The notes below the pieces were generated by a model. The model searched no databases. It was not told where the DNA came from and worked only from the letters and a program-made list of their open reading frames with translations. Shown here piece by piece: positions 47,782 through 58,362 of a stretch of 64,000 nt of DNA. This DNA comes from Phoronis australis (Eukaryota; Phoronida; Phoronidae), in contig NMRA01000039.1 of assembly GCA_002633005.1 (NCBI GenBank), forward strand, positions 51,541 through 115,540. Reading direction: 5' to 3'. Made by a program: the position numbers and the translations under genes. The number at the start of each line of letters is the position of its first letter. Position 1 is the first letter of the stretch.

Positions 47782-49099
47782 CTACAGCGAAGAATAAAAC
47801 ATCAAAGTAAACAGTGAATTTGATTGGTTCTGCGATTTAGCTTCAAACGCGTTTGCGTAATATACGTGTAACTAATTATGGCATTGTTGATCTGACTCGT
47901 GTGCGCACCATCTACAGAGAACCAGACTAGTGGCTTGATAATTTAAACTTTCCGTAACATTATAAGCAACAAAAGTCTTGTTCTGTCAGGAGTTTTAACC
48001 GTCACTCGCATGTAATACTTAAACAGATAACAACAGCCATGAGGAAATGTCTCTTTTAAAATTATTCAAAATCTGATATACCCAGAAAGTTAAAATATTC
48101 TACAAATAGTGGGAACTGTTTTGTTTTACATTGATGGCAAGAGTAAATGAGAACAAAAATGCGACAAAGACTAACCCATCCCCGAACGTGATTATAAGAT
48201 ATTTAAAGTTGTTATTCTAGATAGCTGCTTAACCCTCAAACCGACATCATACCTTTACTGTCCCTGTCAAATTCGAAGATGGCGTTGAACATTGTGACTT
48301 GAGTCGGTAAATATATCAATTTGACGACTACTACGAGACTGATTTTTTGAGAATCAAAGCCCTACCTCCATTGAGAAGCTTGAATTTAGTGTTTCAAGAA
48401 TGCAAGTTAAAATTCTTGTTGTCGTTTGCAACTCGTGGAAGGCATCACAACGGCATGCCCTTGAAGTTTGCAAAATGCGAGAACAGAACCCATGTACTTA
48501 AGACTACAACAACACCGAGACATTTCGACTTTCAAATTTGGCGGGATCAAGATGTCTTTCTGTCGGGAATGGGAATGTTTTTTTTCCTGACCATTAAAAT
48601 GGTTATTTTTAGTTGGTGAATGTGCTTTCAATATACCTGAACCGAAACTTGAATGTCGGCATGAATGCGATTTGAAATTTTAATCTGTCGTAGGCCGTGG
48701 AATTGCTCTGAATTTATGAAAGTGAAGGTACGCTTAAATAAGGATCAGGGCGACCAACAGGAGAATTGGTGTATTGATATTAGCAGTGCTTGGGTCGGAG
48801 AGCTAATAACGTCTTGGGATAATAAAGTTTTTTCGTGATGATTCTTTAAGCTTGGAAATGTGCAGTCTTGAATGGTGAATTAATTCGATATACTCGAACA
48901 GTAAACCAGCCACTCTCCCTCCACCCTTCTCTGATTACGAACTTCATAGAATGTAACGTGCATTTAACAACTTTTAATGTATAAAATGGAATGAATGTCT
49001 TAAAAACACATACAACTCTTGCTTGGTGTCGACCGAGACAGTCCACAACACAACACAACGCTGCTATTAAGTCGAGCTATTCTACTTTTCTACTACTAG
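47782..49099 (-). other. Astacin intron 2, 3' part, no feature
   Basis: No exon or element recognised upstream of the LINE. Confidence 0.4.
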
Positions 49100-49183
49100 G
49101 TAGCTTTGATTATTACTTTTACCTGTCTGTTTCGGTGCATCGTATTTGCAGGTAATATCAGCCCCTTACACAACACAATGATT

Positions 49184-49843
49184 AGTATTTTCTCGATGAA
49201 TTGCAGAGGTTTGGATTCCCATTTGAAACGAAAAAATTTGTTTAACTATATTAAGCAACCAAAACATTCAATTTTCTGTCTTCAAGACACTCATTTTACT
49301 AGTGATATTGAAAATCTAGTGAGAACTCAGTGGGGTTTAGAATGTTAATTCAGTCACGGGACAGGGAACTCTAGGGGTGCGTGCAATTTATTTAACAACA
49401 ATTTTGAATATACAGTTAATGGTATTCGTAAGGACTCAGTTGGAAATTTTTTGGCTTTGGAACTCCGTGTTGAAAAGTATGAAGATTATAATATAGATTG
49501 CTTCAATTACTTACGACAAAACAACCCTAATTCGAAAAAGGAAATTGAGAATCTAAAAAGCTCTTTTAATCTGGTTGACGCATGGCGGATAGCAAATCCC
49601 GAGAAACAGTGTTTCACGTGATTTAAAAAGAATCCTTGCAAAATGTCTAGATTAGACTATTTTCTAGTCAGCAATGAGTCTTCGACTATAGTGGATAGCG
49701 TAACTCTTAGTCCAGGTTACAGAACTGACCACACAAATATTTGTCTTTCATTTAATTGTAGCAACTTCCAAAAAGAGCCCGGATTGTGGAGATTTAATAA
49801 TAAATTCTCTGAGGGGGGACGAGCATTGTGTATTCAAAGTTAG
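49184..49843 (+). pseudogene. LINE endonuclease domain remnant
   Basis: APE-type endonuclease with its start (SMNCRGL) and end (RLDYFLVS, YRTDHTNI, the Asp-His pair) recognisable. The frame breaks at 49348, the part that should hold the central catalytic GD-N segment is deleted near 49490-49500, and a TGG-to-TGA type stop follows CFT at about 49619. Confidence 0.75.
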
Positions 49844-50454
49844 AATTGTGATCGTTGATACTGTTGAAAAGTATTCTGTCCTGCCATACAATAAGGAAAT
49901 TTTTGATGAAGAATTACTGAAGGATATTAAATCGACTGTCAGTGATCATTTATTTTTTGATGTCCTTCTGAACAACATCAGGACATTTACTATACCATTT
50001 TCTGTTGAAAAAAAGACGAAAACGAAAACTTCAAGATGAATTGATTAAAAAATAGAGGCTTTACAAATATTGTTTCAAAAAACAAAAGCATCGGTTTATG
50101 AAGAATTGCTGCAGGAATGCAATGCCCATTTAGAAACAATTCGCGAAAATTATGCAAAAAAGGATTATTTCTTCTCTCAAACTGCAAATGGATTGAAGAA
50201 GGTGAGAAGGCAACAAAGTATTTTCGTGCGTTGGAAAAACGAAACTTTATTAATGCAACAATACATGTAACTAGGGTGATATAGTCCTCAGGCGAAACTT
50301 TGACGAACCAAAAAGAAATTTTTAGTGAATTCAAATTTTTACGAGAAACTATATGCTTCTAGAGACAACACTCTTGGAATTAAGAATATCATGGATATTG
50401 CGAAAATTCAAAATATCAAAAAATTAGCGAAGATGATCGAGCACGTTTAGGTGC

Positions 50455-52373
50455 GGATATTAATCCGCACGAAATAGAAGTTGCTTTAAAGAAAAATAAC
50501 TAAAGTCCAGGAATTGATGGTTTTACTGTTGAATTCTACAAATACTTTGGGAAGAAATTATCACCTTTCGTATTTAGGTCATTTACTATAAGTGTAGTTT
50601 TGAAGTGAATGCTCTCCCAGCTTCACCACCGCAGGGGGTAATTAAAGTTCTGCCAAAACCCGGTAAGACCAGAGAATTTTTAAAAAATTGGCGTCCCATT
50701 TCTTTGTTAAATGCAAACAATAAACTTTTGTCTTCGTGTTTATCACAAAGACTGGAAAGAGTTCTTGAAAAATTGACTCACCCAGATCAAACAGTTTTTT
50801 TTATCTTGGCGATTTATTAGTGAGAATACCAGTATTTTTTTGACAACTTGCATTATGCGAAATTCGCGTAAACTTCCCGATCTTGTGACAATATTGTTTT
50901 TTTGAAATGATGAAGTACATGTAAAGGGAATTAATTTTGGCAAAAGAAGTAAAAATTCAACATTATGCCGATAATACAACAGTTGTAAGGGATGGTACTG
51001 AAAAGAGTCTTAAAATGGCTCTGGATATTCTGGACCAATTTGCTAAGTATTCAGGTCGTAAACCTAATATTGAAAAAACGAGTGTTTATGGATTGGAACC
51101 AGGAAATATGATACTTGGATACCTGATTTCGCAAAAACTTTAAAATGGTCAAAAACAGAATTTTTAACTTTGGGGATTAAATTTTGTGTAAATCTAGACT
51201 ACATGATTGGTTTGAACTTTAATGCAAACATGTTGATACTCAGAATATCTTACGCTCTTGGTCCAGAAGATACCTCTCAGTGTTCTGGAAAAAATTGTGT
51301 GGTGAAATCTTTAGTATTGCCGAAGCTTACACATCTCTTCTTAAGTCTCCCATCACCAAATGACGATTTTATTAAGCAACTGGAGAAAATGTTTTTAAGG
51401 TTATTTGGAGTAACAAAAAACATAAAATCTCTCGTAAGACATGGTTCAGAATTATAAAAATTGTGGTCTCAACATTGTCCATCTAGTTCCCTTTATCAAA
51501 GCTCTTAAAGTAACATGGTTAAAAAAGATTATAAATGGACAAAATAATTCAGCCTGGAGAGATATTTTGCGAAATTCAAGTCAATTACACATTGAAAAGA
51601 TGTTCAATGGAGGAAACTATTCCTTTAAAATGGTAGCCCAGTCCACAGGAAATCCTTTTTAGAAGGATGTGTTTGTTTCAACATTTGAGTTTGGTTTGAT
51701 ATTAAACGAGGTCAAAGAAGATGACAGGATACTGTCCCTTTCTTTATGGCATAACACAAAGGTTCTGACTGGAGGAAAACCAACATTTTATCCTACTTAG
51801 AATAAATTTGTGACTGTAATATTCTTAGGTGATTTATTTGACGAAAACGGAAATTTCTTTTCATACGACAGTTTTGCAGACAAATTTGGTTTTAAACATG
51901 TTTTACACTTTATTGCGGAAGGAAAAATTGCTTGAAATTAACTTTCAAAAGTATATCGTTTTCAAGTGCAATAGTGTCTCAACCAGTTATCACACAACTC
52001 TGGCAAATTTTGGCGAAAAATTTGAAAGGTACTCGTGATATACATGATATTTTTCTCACAACTTTGTTTCAAAAACCAAAAGGTTTAGAAAAATAGGAAA
52101 ATACTTTTGGTTGGCAAGATCAATGACCGAATGGAAGTTATGTTTTCAAACTTTTGTTTTTGTACTTCAAATGTTAGACTCAGATGGTTTCAAATAAGAA
52201 TTGTTCATAGAACTTTGCGAATTGGTATTTCTCCAACTGATCGTTGTACCTTTCGTAGGAATGAACCTGAAACTTTAGAACATTTATTTTGGGGTTGCAC
52301 TTTTGTTAAGCCTTTTTGGAAAGGAATAGCTGCATATTATACTCACGCAAAAAACGTCCCGATGTATCGATAG
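50455..52373 (+). pseudogene. LINE reverse transcriptase and C-terminal remnant
   Basis: Fingers region (SPGIDGF..EF) with a stop just before it, NWRPISLLN, then a jump to HYADN. The catalytic YADD box reads YADN, so the second Asp is lost. The stretch from the DQT-F motif to the YADD box is several hundred bases shorter than in intact relatives. The C-terminal part (51441-52373) keeps the C-x-F..H-FW-C zinc-like motif of Tx1/L1 elements. Confidence 0.75.
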
Positions 52374-53118
52374 ATTTCCAGACTGTTATATTTGGTAAAA
52401 TTGGAAAAGCGAATGAACTGTTGAATCTTGTCATTCTTTTGGCCAAAAAGCATATATGCAGTAGAAAGTTGAAAGCAGAGCCTCCATCTATAACACTTGT
52501 CAAAAAAGAATTAGAAATTTATTTCACATTCGAAAAATATAATTATTATAAAAATGGATTAGGATACATATTTCTCCAAAGATAGTCTGTTTTTTCCTCT
52601 TTAAAAAGAAACTGTAGATGAAAAAAGAATATTTGGTGTTTTTGGTTTGTGAAAATAACTTCTCGTTCGCTGAAATAATTGCGTGTGTGTAGGTGTGATG
52701 TGTCATTGGGGATTTCTGTCTTTGTACTGTGTTACTTTTGTTGCAATAAATCTTAAAAACTAAAAATTCAATTAAAGTTAGCGTGCCCGAAAATTGGTAA
52801 GATTACTTTACTCCGACGTCACTGGAATGTTTCTGAGAAACTAGTTCCCCGTTACCACTAAACAATCCCCATCCGACGGTTCAAAAGAATGGTCTATGAT
52901 CTGTCTTTTCCACCAATTCATTCTTCAAACGGAAAGTTTGTTTTCCTCACATCGTATATCTTTGCGTTGCAGCTTACAAATCAGAAATATTAACGTGCAG
53001 AAGTTTACAAAGATTCGCATCCATTTGAAAAACCATGTACATGTGCAGTTGTTTTAATTTTGGATCACAGCTAATATTACGTCTATCAAAGCAAATAAAA
53101 TTTGAATTCAGAACTCAC

Positions 53119-53282
53119 TGAATGCCCCAGATTGAATTGTGTATGGTACAACATTATTGGTCCATCTTAGTGTCAAATCTCGAATGGCGTTTCTCCTCTG
53201 TCGCACACGTGCACGCAATGCGTCGCGGCGACGTCTTGGGGGCTCTTCAGAAACGTCTTTGTCGGCCTCAAATGGGATTCTC
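53119..53282 (-). CDS. Astacin gene, exon 2: processing region and start of mature enzyme
   Basis: 54 codons plus one base at each side, phase 2 acceptor (TTTGTTGAAG) and phase 1 donor (TTCA|gtgagt). It reads RIPFEADKDVSEEPP, RRRRDALRARVRQRRNAI, then RDLTLRWTNNVVPYTIQ and SGAF. The basic run contains RRRR and RQRR, both fitting furin-type cleavage, just ahead of the RW..NVVPY block that opens mature astacin domains. Together with the exon 1 propeptide this marks a secreted zymogen activated by proprotein convertases (inference). Confidence 0.88.
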
Positions 53283-53422
53283 CTTCAACAAAAAATCACT
53301 CGCTTAGTTTTTTTGACGAATTCATTAAAGAATGATTATCCTGCCATCACCCTGACATGCTATGTTAACTGTTAACGATGACCAATGACTTGAATCTACT
53401 TTTTTCCGCATTTTGTTTTCCT

Positions 53423-53825
53423 GGGCCCAGTCTCTAATCTTTGTACTCGAAACGAACTCGAAACTATTTTTGGCAATTTCTCTGCTCCTTTTGCGCGAAC
53501 TTAAGATAATTGGTTATCAGACAGTGCTCGAATACATTATAGTTTATGCATAGGAGTTTCTAGTTCAAGTTTGCCCTTGAAGACCCTTATATTCGTGCTA
53601 CAAACTCGAGTAAAAACTCGAAATTTCGAGTTCAAACTCGAACTTATTGCTTTAATATTGGGTTTACAAACTGTGAACTAAGGGCAATAAATTATCTACG
53701 TAAGTTATTGTGTACTCGAACATAGAATAATGGACACTTATCTTGAGTTCACCCAAAAGTAGAGTAGAAAATGTCAAATATAATTTTGAGTTCCATTTCG
53801 AGTAAAAAGATTGGAGACCGGGCCC
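53423..53825. mobile_element. GGGCCCGGTCTCC-ended element, short copy (403 bp)
   Basis: Ends GGGCCCAGTCTCTAATCTTT and (reverse) GGGCCCGGTCTCCAATCTTT. The interior is full of ACTCGA/TCGAGT words (GTACTCGAA, AAACTCGAGT, AAATTTCGAGTT). Related to 59793-61160. In astacin intron 1. Confidence 0.65.
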
Positions 53826-54674
53826 AGATTGTCTTTTTATTTTCACAAATTATTCACAATGGCAAAATGTTTCGGTCCGTCATTTCTTCAGACATTTCCA
53901 AGTGCCACAGTGGTATTTTTGGTTCACGGGGGATTTTAAATTGGGACCTGTCTAGGTGTCCGGCCTACACTGTAACGACTATACCACTGAGATCTCCAAT
54001 AATTTCTAGGGAATTTGGTTTTACTTATATCTTCTTCACACGTGTTTTATCCAGTGTCTGACTTGATTGCAAAGCTCAAATAATTCGTTACTAGTGGAAA
54101 GAGGTCGTCACGCAAATATTCCCCATGAAAATAGGTTGTGTGAGTTATGTAATTCGGGATGTGCAGAGGACGAGTACTACGTTGTGTTAGGTGTTAGTTT
54201 ACAGTGCGCACCAAGACCTCCCACGACATCTTAATTTAAATCTCTCATGAGAACACCGGATACCCTGCTTCTAAAATTCGTCCACCATGCTCTTAAGCGA
54301 CACATTTTTTATCCAGTTTCTAACACACATGACAATGAGCTGGCTTCTATATCGTAATACTTTGGGCATATGGCCATATGTTTGTATTTCAATAAATGTT
54401 CGTAAACAAATTTCACACTTTACTGGGAAACTAAGTTGCCAATACTTTCTTCTTAGTAATTGTGAAATGGAAATTTATAACGAAATTTGTGGCTTAAAGA
54501 GTTTTAAAAAACTCTTAAGTCACTTTTCAGGAAACCATGTCCAGAGTGGGTAAGCACTTTGCCATTAGATGGAAAATTGCGTTTTGCGTCAGAGCACTTT
54601 TGTTGCCTAAATAAGCAGTAGACGACTAAAAACGTGAATGAAGAGATATTTTAGCTATTTACTGTTTTACTCAC
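53826..54674 (-). other. Astacin intron 1, no further feature
   Basis: No exon or element recognised beyond the MITE at its exon-2 side. Confidence 0.4.
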
Positions 54675-54768
54675 TCTTTGTTTAGTCTCACCAAGTCCTC
54701 CGGTTTGAACAACATGTCGTATTCAATTGTCACAACGTTTTTGTCATGGTGATTTTCTCCTTTCCTGC
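54675..54768 (-). CDS. Astacin gene, exon 1 of those found: propeptide
   Basis: 30 codons with two bases at each side, phase 1 acceptor (AATTGTTTGCAG) and phase 2 donor (AAAGA|gtgagt). It reads GENHHDKNVVTIEYDMLFKP, then EDLVRLNK. The hydrophobic-acidic run IEYDM sits where astacin propeptides carry the FxGD aspartate switch that caps the zinc before activation; here F and G are replaced, but the Asp is kept (inference). An earlier GT (gtgaga after GACTTG) was rejected because only the later donor gives a phase that fits exon 2. The signal-peptide exon upstream was not found. Confidence 0.75.
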
Positions 54769-56205
54769 CTGCAAACAATTAGCGTAACATGGCAACATGA
54801 GATCATTGTCTTAAGCTTTACACAATGTATATACATGTAAAGAGTTACGCATCTTGCAGGAAGTACATGCCGTATTCTGTTGGAAATTAGATCCCGGGCT
54901 TATTGAGACACATAACAAGGAAACAATTTGATTTGTCAGAATAAAATGATTAACTCTACATGTATACACGTGATTGTAGCGCCGTGAAACACGGGCCTTT
55001 TTGAGTATGGAAGAACTACTCTTCCATATTCAACGCGTGTTGAATACGGGTTTTCTGAATTCAACGCGCGTTGAATACGGATGCCTTCTTTCTCACCAAC
55101 TTTCCATTTTGTGCACAAAATACACTGCAATCACAAGAAACATGATTTTTTTTCTATAAAATTACTTTGGGCTCACCTCCGTGCGCAATATTTTCACATG
55201 CCAATACTTTGATATGTGGTATCAGAACTGAACAAAGATGTGAATTAAAAATATGGTTGACAATTTTTCTTAATATATCTTGAAATTTTGCACCTGAGTA
55301 GAATACTTAAATCACAAAAATCCCGATTTTGCCACAATATATTCGGGATTAGGAAAGCAATAAACATTACCAATGCGTGCCCCCTTTTGGTCAGCTATTG
55401 TACTACACCAGATGAGGATTTCAAAGGTCAAATATGAGTCAATTTTTAAATTCGTTCCCAAAACAATCAAAATACGTCGAGACAAAAAGTGAAACTGCAA
55501 CTGCTGTAAACAATGTATTTTGTCAATTTTATGGTACATGTAAATTTCGGAATACCTTCTACATGTACCTAAAAATGATACGAACCGAACGCAAGGAGCA
55601 TTTTTAAGAAGCGTTTGGTCCTGCATCAGCCACAACGTCTGGGTGCCCTGCTCAGATATTACTCAAAGAAGTCAAGAAAAATGATCAGAAATGTAAGCAA
55701 CCTTAGCTCAAACTCTGACGAAAATACTGAAAATAGCAGATAATTATGCACCCCAAGCTTGTAGCTCCTGTAAAATATAATTTTAAATGCCGTGTCCTGC
55801 AGGCTGCAAAAAAATCATTCATAGAAATATTGCGTGCACGTATGCGTGTCACGCGATCTGCGATCATCATTGATAAAAGATGACAAACGACACCAAAACA
55901 AGAGGAGCAATCTGTGTACGCCCGCTTCTTTAAAGTGTAATTTGCAAGGTCCAAGTATGTTAAATTGCAATAATATCTTCCAGGTATTGCTCTTTGGATG
56001 TATTTTATTCAAATTTTCGTATAATTATATCTTTAGTTATTTTTAAAAATCGAATATAAAAAATCCGCGAAAAGTTGTCTGACCTTTTACACCGTGACAT
56101 AATGTTGGGGAACACAAACTAGTTCATAGCCCACAATGCAGTTCACCGCCATTATATCACAGTACATGACGAACGAAGACCATTCAATCTTGGTTTGTTT
56201 TAGCA
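54769..56205. other. Upstream of astacin exons; palindrome cluster near 55006-55076
   Basis: Three short perfect or near-perfect palindromes lie together: TATGGAAGA...TCTTCCATA (55006-55029), ATTCAACGCGTGTTGAAT (55028-55045), ATTCAACGCGCGTTGAAT (55059-55076). Otherwise no feature; no signal-peptide exon recognised. Confidence 0.5.
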
Positions 56206-57143
56206 ATGGTGCATCGGTGTGTGTGCGCTAACTGTTCTATCACTACCCAGGTTGAAGGCCTGAGCCCATTTAAATTTCCAAATGACAAGCATCTGGCCGC
56301 CAAATGGAACGTTTTCGTGTGCACAGCTCGTCTTTGGAAAATGACGGTCGAGTCAGCCATCTGTCGGAGCCGAAATATGCTCCGACCATTTTAAGGACTG
56401 CTGCTTCGACGACAAGCACATCATGAAGATTTAAGCTGGTCTTGTAAAAAGGTAAGTTACCTTGATAATTTTGATGTCTAAGAATTCATGACACTTTCGA
56501 AAGGCCTGAACAATTATATAACAATTTTTAATCACAATCACTATAGTTCTCAAGTGTGTAAAAATCTGTTGTTTTTCAGTGAAAGATTTAGTTATAAAAG
56601 GATCAGTAAAACTAAAAGCCACAACAAATATAGCTGATCTCAAAGGATGCATGTATTTTGAAAAGAGTGAAGACTATGAATAAAGTAAAACACGATGGTA
56701 ACTCAATTCTATAGTTTTGATTATTAAAGTAATCTGCTTCAAAAAACAGGATTAAATTCTAGTTTTGGCTTTTGCTTGAAGGTTATAAATGTAGGCGAAA
56801 ACTTGCAATTAGACATCGTCGTGTTTTACTATAATCACGGACTACTCTGGATTCAAAATGTTTTCTTTTTTACATTTGAATTGCTGCTGTGCTTTTCAGA
56901 GTATGTAAATGAAGTAAGGGAGAACACCTTGCGCTAAGTGAGGAACAAAGAGAAGCTGGCGACCTTGAAATTCGTTTAGAAATGTATGCCCCTCCAATAT
57001 CGACTGCTGGTGCTCCAGAAGTGTCCAAGGAGGATGCGTGGCATAGATTAGGACCCGTTGTCCAGATAAATTCAGACTGGCTGCTTTGTCAAATGGACAG
57101 CACTGGAATTACTTTCCGTCATATAACTGACAGTCACTATTAA
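56206..57143 (+). pseudogene. Decayed THAP-domain gene (three exon-like blocks)
   Basis: Block 1 (56206-56430): MVHRCVCANCSITT, FKFPNDKHLAAKWNVF, then, one frame over, EICSDHFKDCCFDDKHIMKI. This is a THAP C2CH finger with the FP, Trp, C-x2-H and F landmarks but one frameshift; a donor gtaagtt follows at 56450. Block 2 (56580-56685): after TTTTTCAG, VKDLVIKGSVKLKATTNIAD to a stop. Block 3 (56901-57143): after CTTTTCAG, YVNEVRENTL, shifting to LALSEEQREAGDLEIRLEMY, then LLCQMDSTGITFRHITDSHY and a stop. Likely a transposon-derived or domesticated THAP gene that has decayed. No DDE core seen. Confidence 0.55.
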
Positions 57144-57298
57144 TGTTTTAGATTAAAATTTTGATAATGGTACAGATACCAATGCCAGAGTGTTTACAGT
57201 AGCAGTGCTGGAAATTGTGAAAAGCCTTTGTGTGTGGCATTTTAATTTCCCGTTTGTATAGATAAACCCGGTGATATACTATATTCTTATAATGAAAC

Positions 57299-57445
57299 CA
57301 GTGGCGGATTTAGAGGGGGACATTCCCCCCCTAAAATTCTCCAAAATTCCATTTGACAGTTCGGGGTTGCGAATGTCTGATGATCAAAATCCTGGCTAAC
57401 ACTGAGCCCTGGCCTCCCTAACTCAAAATCCTGGATCCGCCCCTG
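57299..57445 (+). mobile_element. hAT-like MITE, complete short copy (147 bp)
   Basis: Ends CAGTGGCGGATTTAGAG and CCTGGATCCGCCCCTG; internal words shared with 3545-3712 and 44106-44525. No clear 8-base target duplication. Confidence 0.7.
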
Positions 57446-58199
57446 GAAATATTTCAATGTTTCTTCAATAAAATGACTATAAGTATTGTGGCATAGCTTT
57501 TTCAGGTATATTTGATTTGCACTAAAATGTTGCTGTCCCATACAGTGCATTGGTATAGGACGACTTTCGTAAGTGGGGTTTAAAAGGTTCATGTTTGTGT
57601 CGTCAGTCTTTTCGTGCGACAATATCATCCATACATGTATTGTACGTTAGAATAATCAGTTGCACAGAATTCAAACATTTTCTTGGGAACTTTTGAATGA
57701 GTGGTACAAGCAGTCCCTCCAGATGTCCCACTTCCTACACAAGTGCATACATTTTGTGTTTTTATACCATGTCATAGACATCTAAACCTATTGCATACTG
57801 GAGCTTATGGGTTGAGATTCAGTGGTCAGTGTGTTGTGTTAGTTGATATTTCACTGAATTACAGTAGAACTCGCTAAATTGGATGCAGTGAGACTGAGAT
57901 ATTTCTTCAAAGTCAGAGTTATTTGAAGGCGCTACTGCAGACTTAATGCTAACCTTGCTAAAGTTCCCACTGAAGCTCTACCAATTTAGAGAGTTCTACT
58001 GCGTAAGTAGAGGGAATGAGATTCAGTCTCGACTTCAGACAATGGCCCAGATTCAAAACTTAACTTTTTTATGTAATAGCCATACTGTTCAATGTGTTCG
58101 CTTCAAGCACACATTACTGGACTCCAATGAGACCAATTCCTTTGTTTACCTAGGTAAACCATAAGTTTAACTGATGTCGAGTTTCTGAAAAGCTGTGAA
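57446..58199. other. No recognisable feature
   Basis: AT-rich; nothing seen. Confidence 0.35.
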
Positions 58200-58205
58200 C
58201 ACAAA

Positions 58206-58352
58206 TTGTTCTTATGGGATCTGTTACCTCCTCCTCCACGTCCGAAAGGTCGGAATTATCTGAAAAGTCCACATGTGCGTACGTGTATTTTTCAAAGTAT
58301 TCCTCATCTACGCTGCTGTACTCATTTGGATAAACATTGTTTCCTTTTAGTC
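58206..58352 (-). other. Acidic open frame, possible exon
   Basis: Minus-strand frame NVYPNEYSSVDEEYFEKYTY then AHVDFSDNSDLSDVEEE before a GAG|gtaaca donor. Composition is protein-like. It would be phase 0, which does not fit the phase 1 entry of the next known astacin exon (54768), so it is either another gene, a transposon exon, or chance. Confidence 0.25.
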
Positions 58353-58362
58353 TAGTCTAAAA

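Larger units (their letters stand above)
49100..52772 (+). mobile_element. Decayed L1/Tx1-type LINE in astacin intron 2
   Basis: Plus strand, opposite to the gene. Order of blocks: endonuclease start MISIFSMNCRGLDSHLK with CLQDTHF (49184-49330); HGTGNSRGACNLF (49355); DAWR...CFT, MSRLDYFLVSNES, GYRTDHTNICLSF (49560-49760); linker; SPGIDGFTVEFYKYFGKKL (50505-50560); VLPKPGKTREFLKNWRPISL (50650-50706); VKIQHYADNTTVV (50950-50987); RCTFRRNEPETLEHLFWGC zinc-like tail (52245-52302). It ends AATAAATCTTAAAAAC near 52760. Damage includes stops, frameshifts, a missing endonuclease segment and a missing central RT segment. Not autonomous. Confidence 0.85.
32609..54768 (-). other. Astacin metalloprotease gene, seven exons identified
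   Basis: Exons in transcript order: 54768-54675, 53282-53119, 47781-47597, 44978-44781, 37233-37104, 33354-33268, 32722-32609. Every junction has an AG acceptor and GT donor (gtgagt or gtaagt at five of seven donors) and phases that agree (2, 1, 0, 0, 1, 1). The joined frame has no stop. The catalytic domain carries the zinc site, the Met-turn and four cysteines at the family positions. Missing pieces are the signal-peptide exon (phase 1 donor expected above 54768) and whatever follows the ShK exon (phase 1). Astacins are secreted zinc endopeptidases made as zymogens and used in development, digestion and matrix processing. Introns are loaded with transposons. Confidence 0.85.

Noticed and set aside
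53122-53375. Plus-strand frames opposite astacin exon 2
   Set aside because: Antisense shadow; the minus strand has the RW..NVVPY astacin block with splice sites in matching phase.
54686-54692. GT donor just after GAGGACTTG in the propeptide exon
   Set aside because: Would end in phase 0, but exon 2 needs phase 2; the gtgagt 17 bases further fits.
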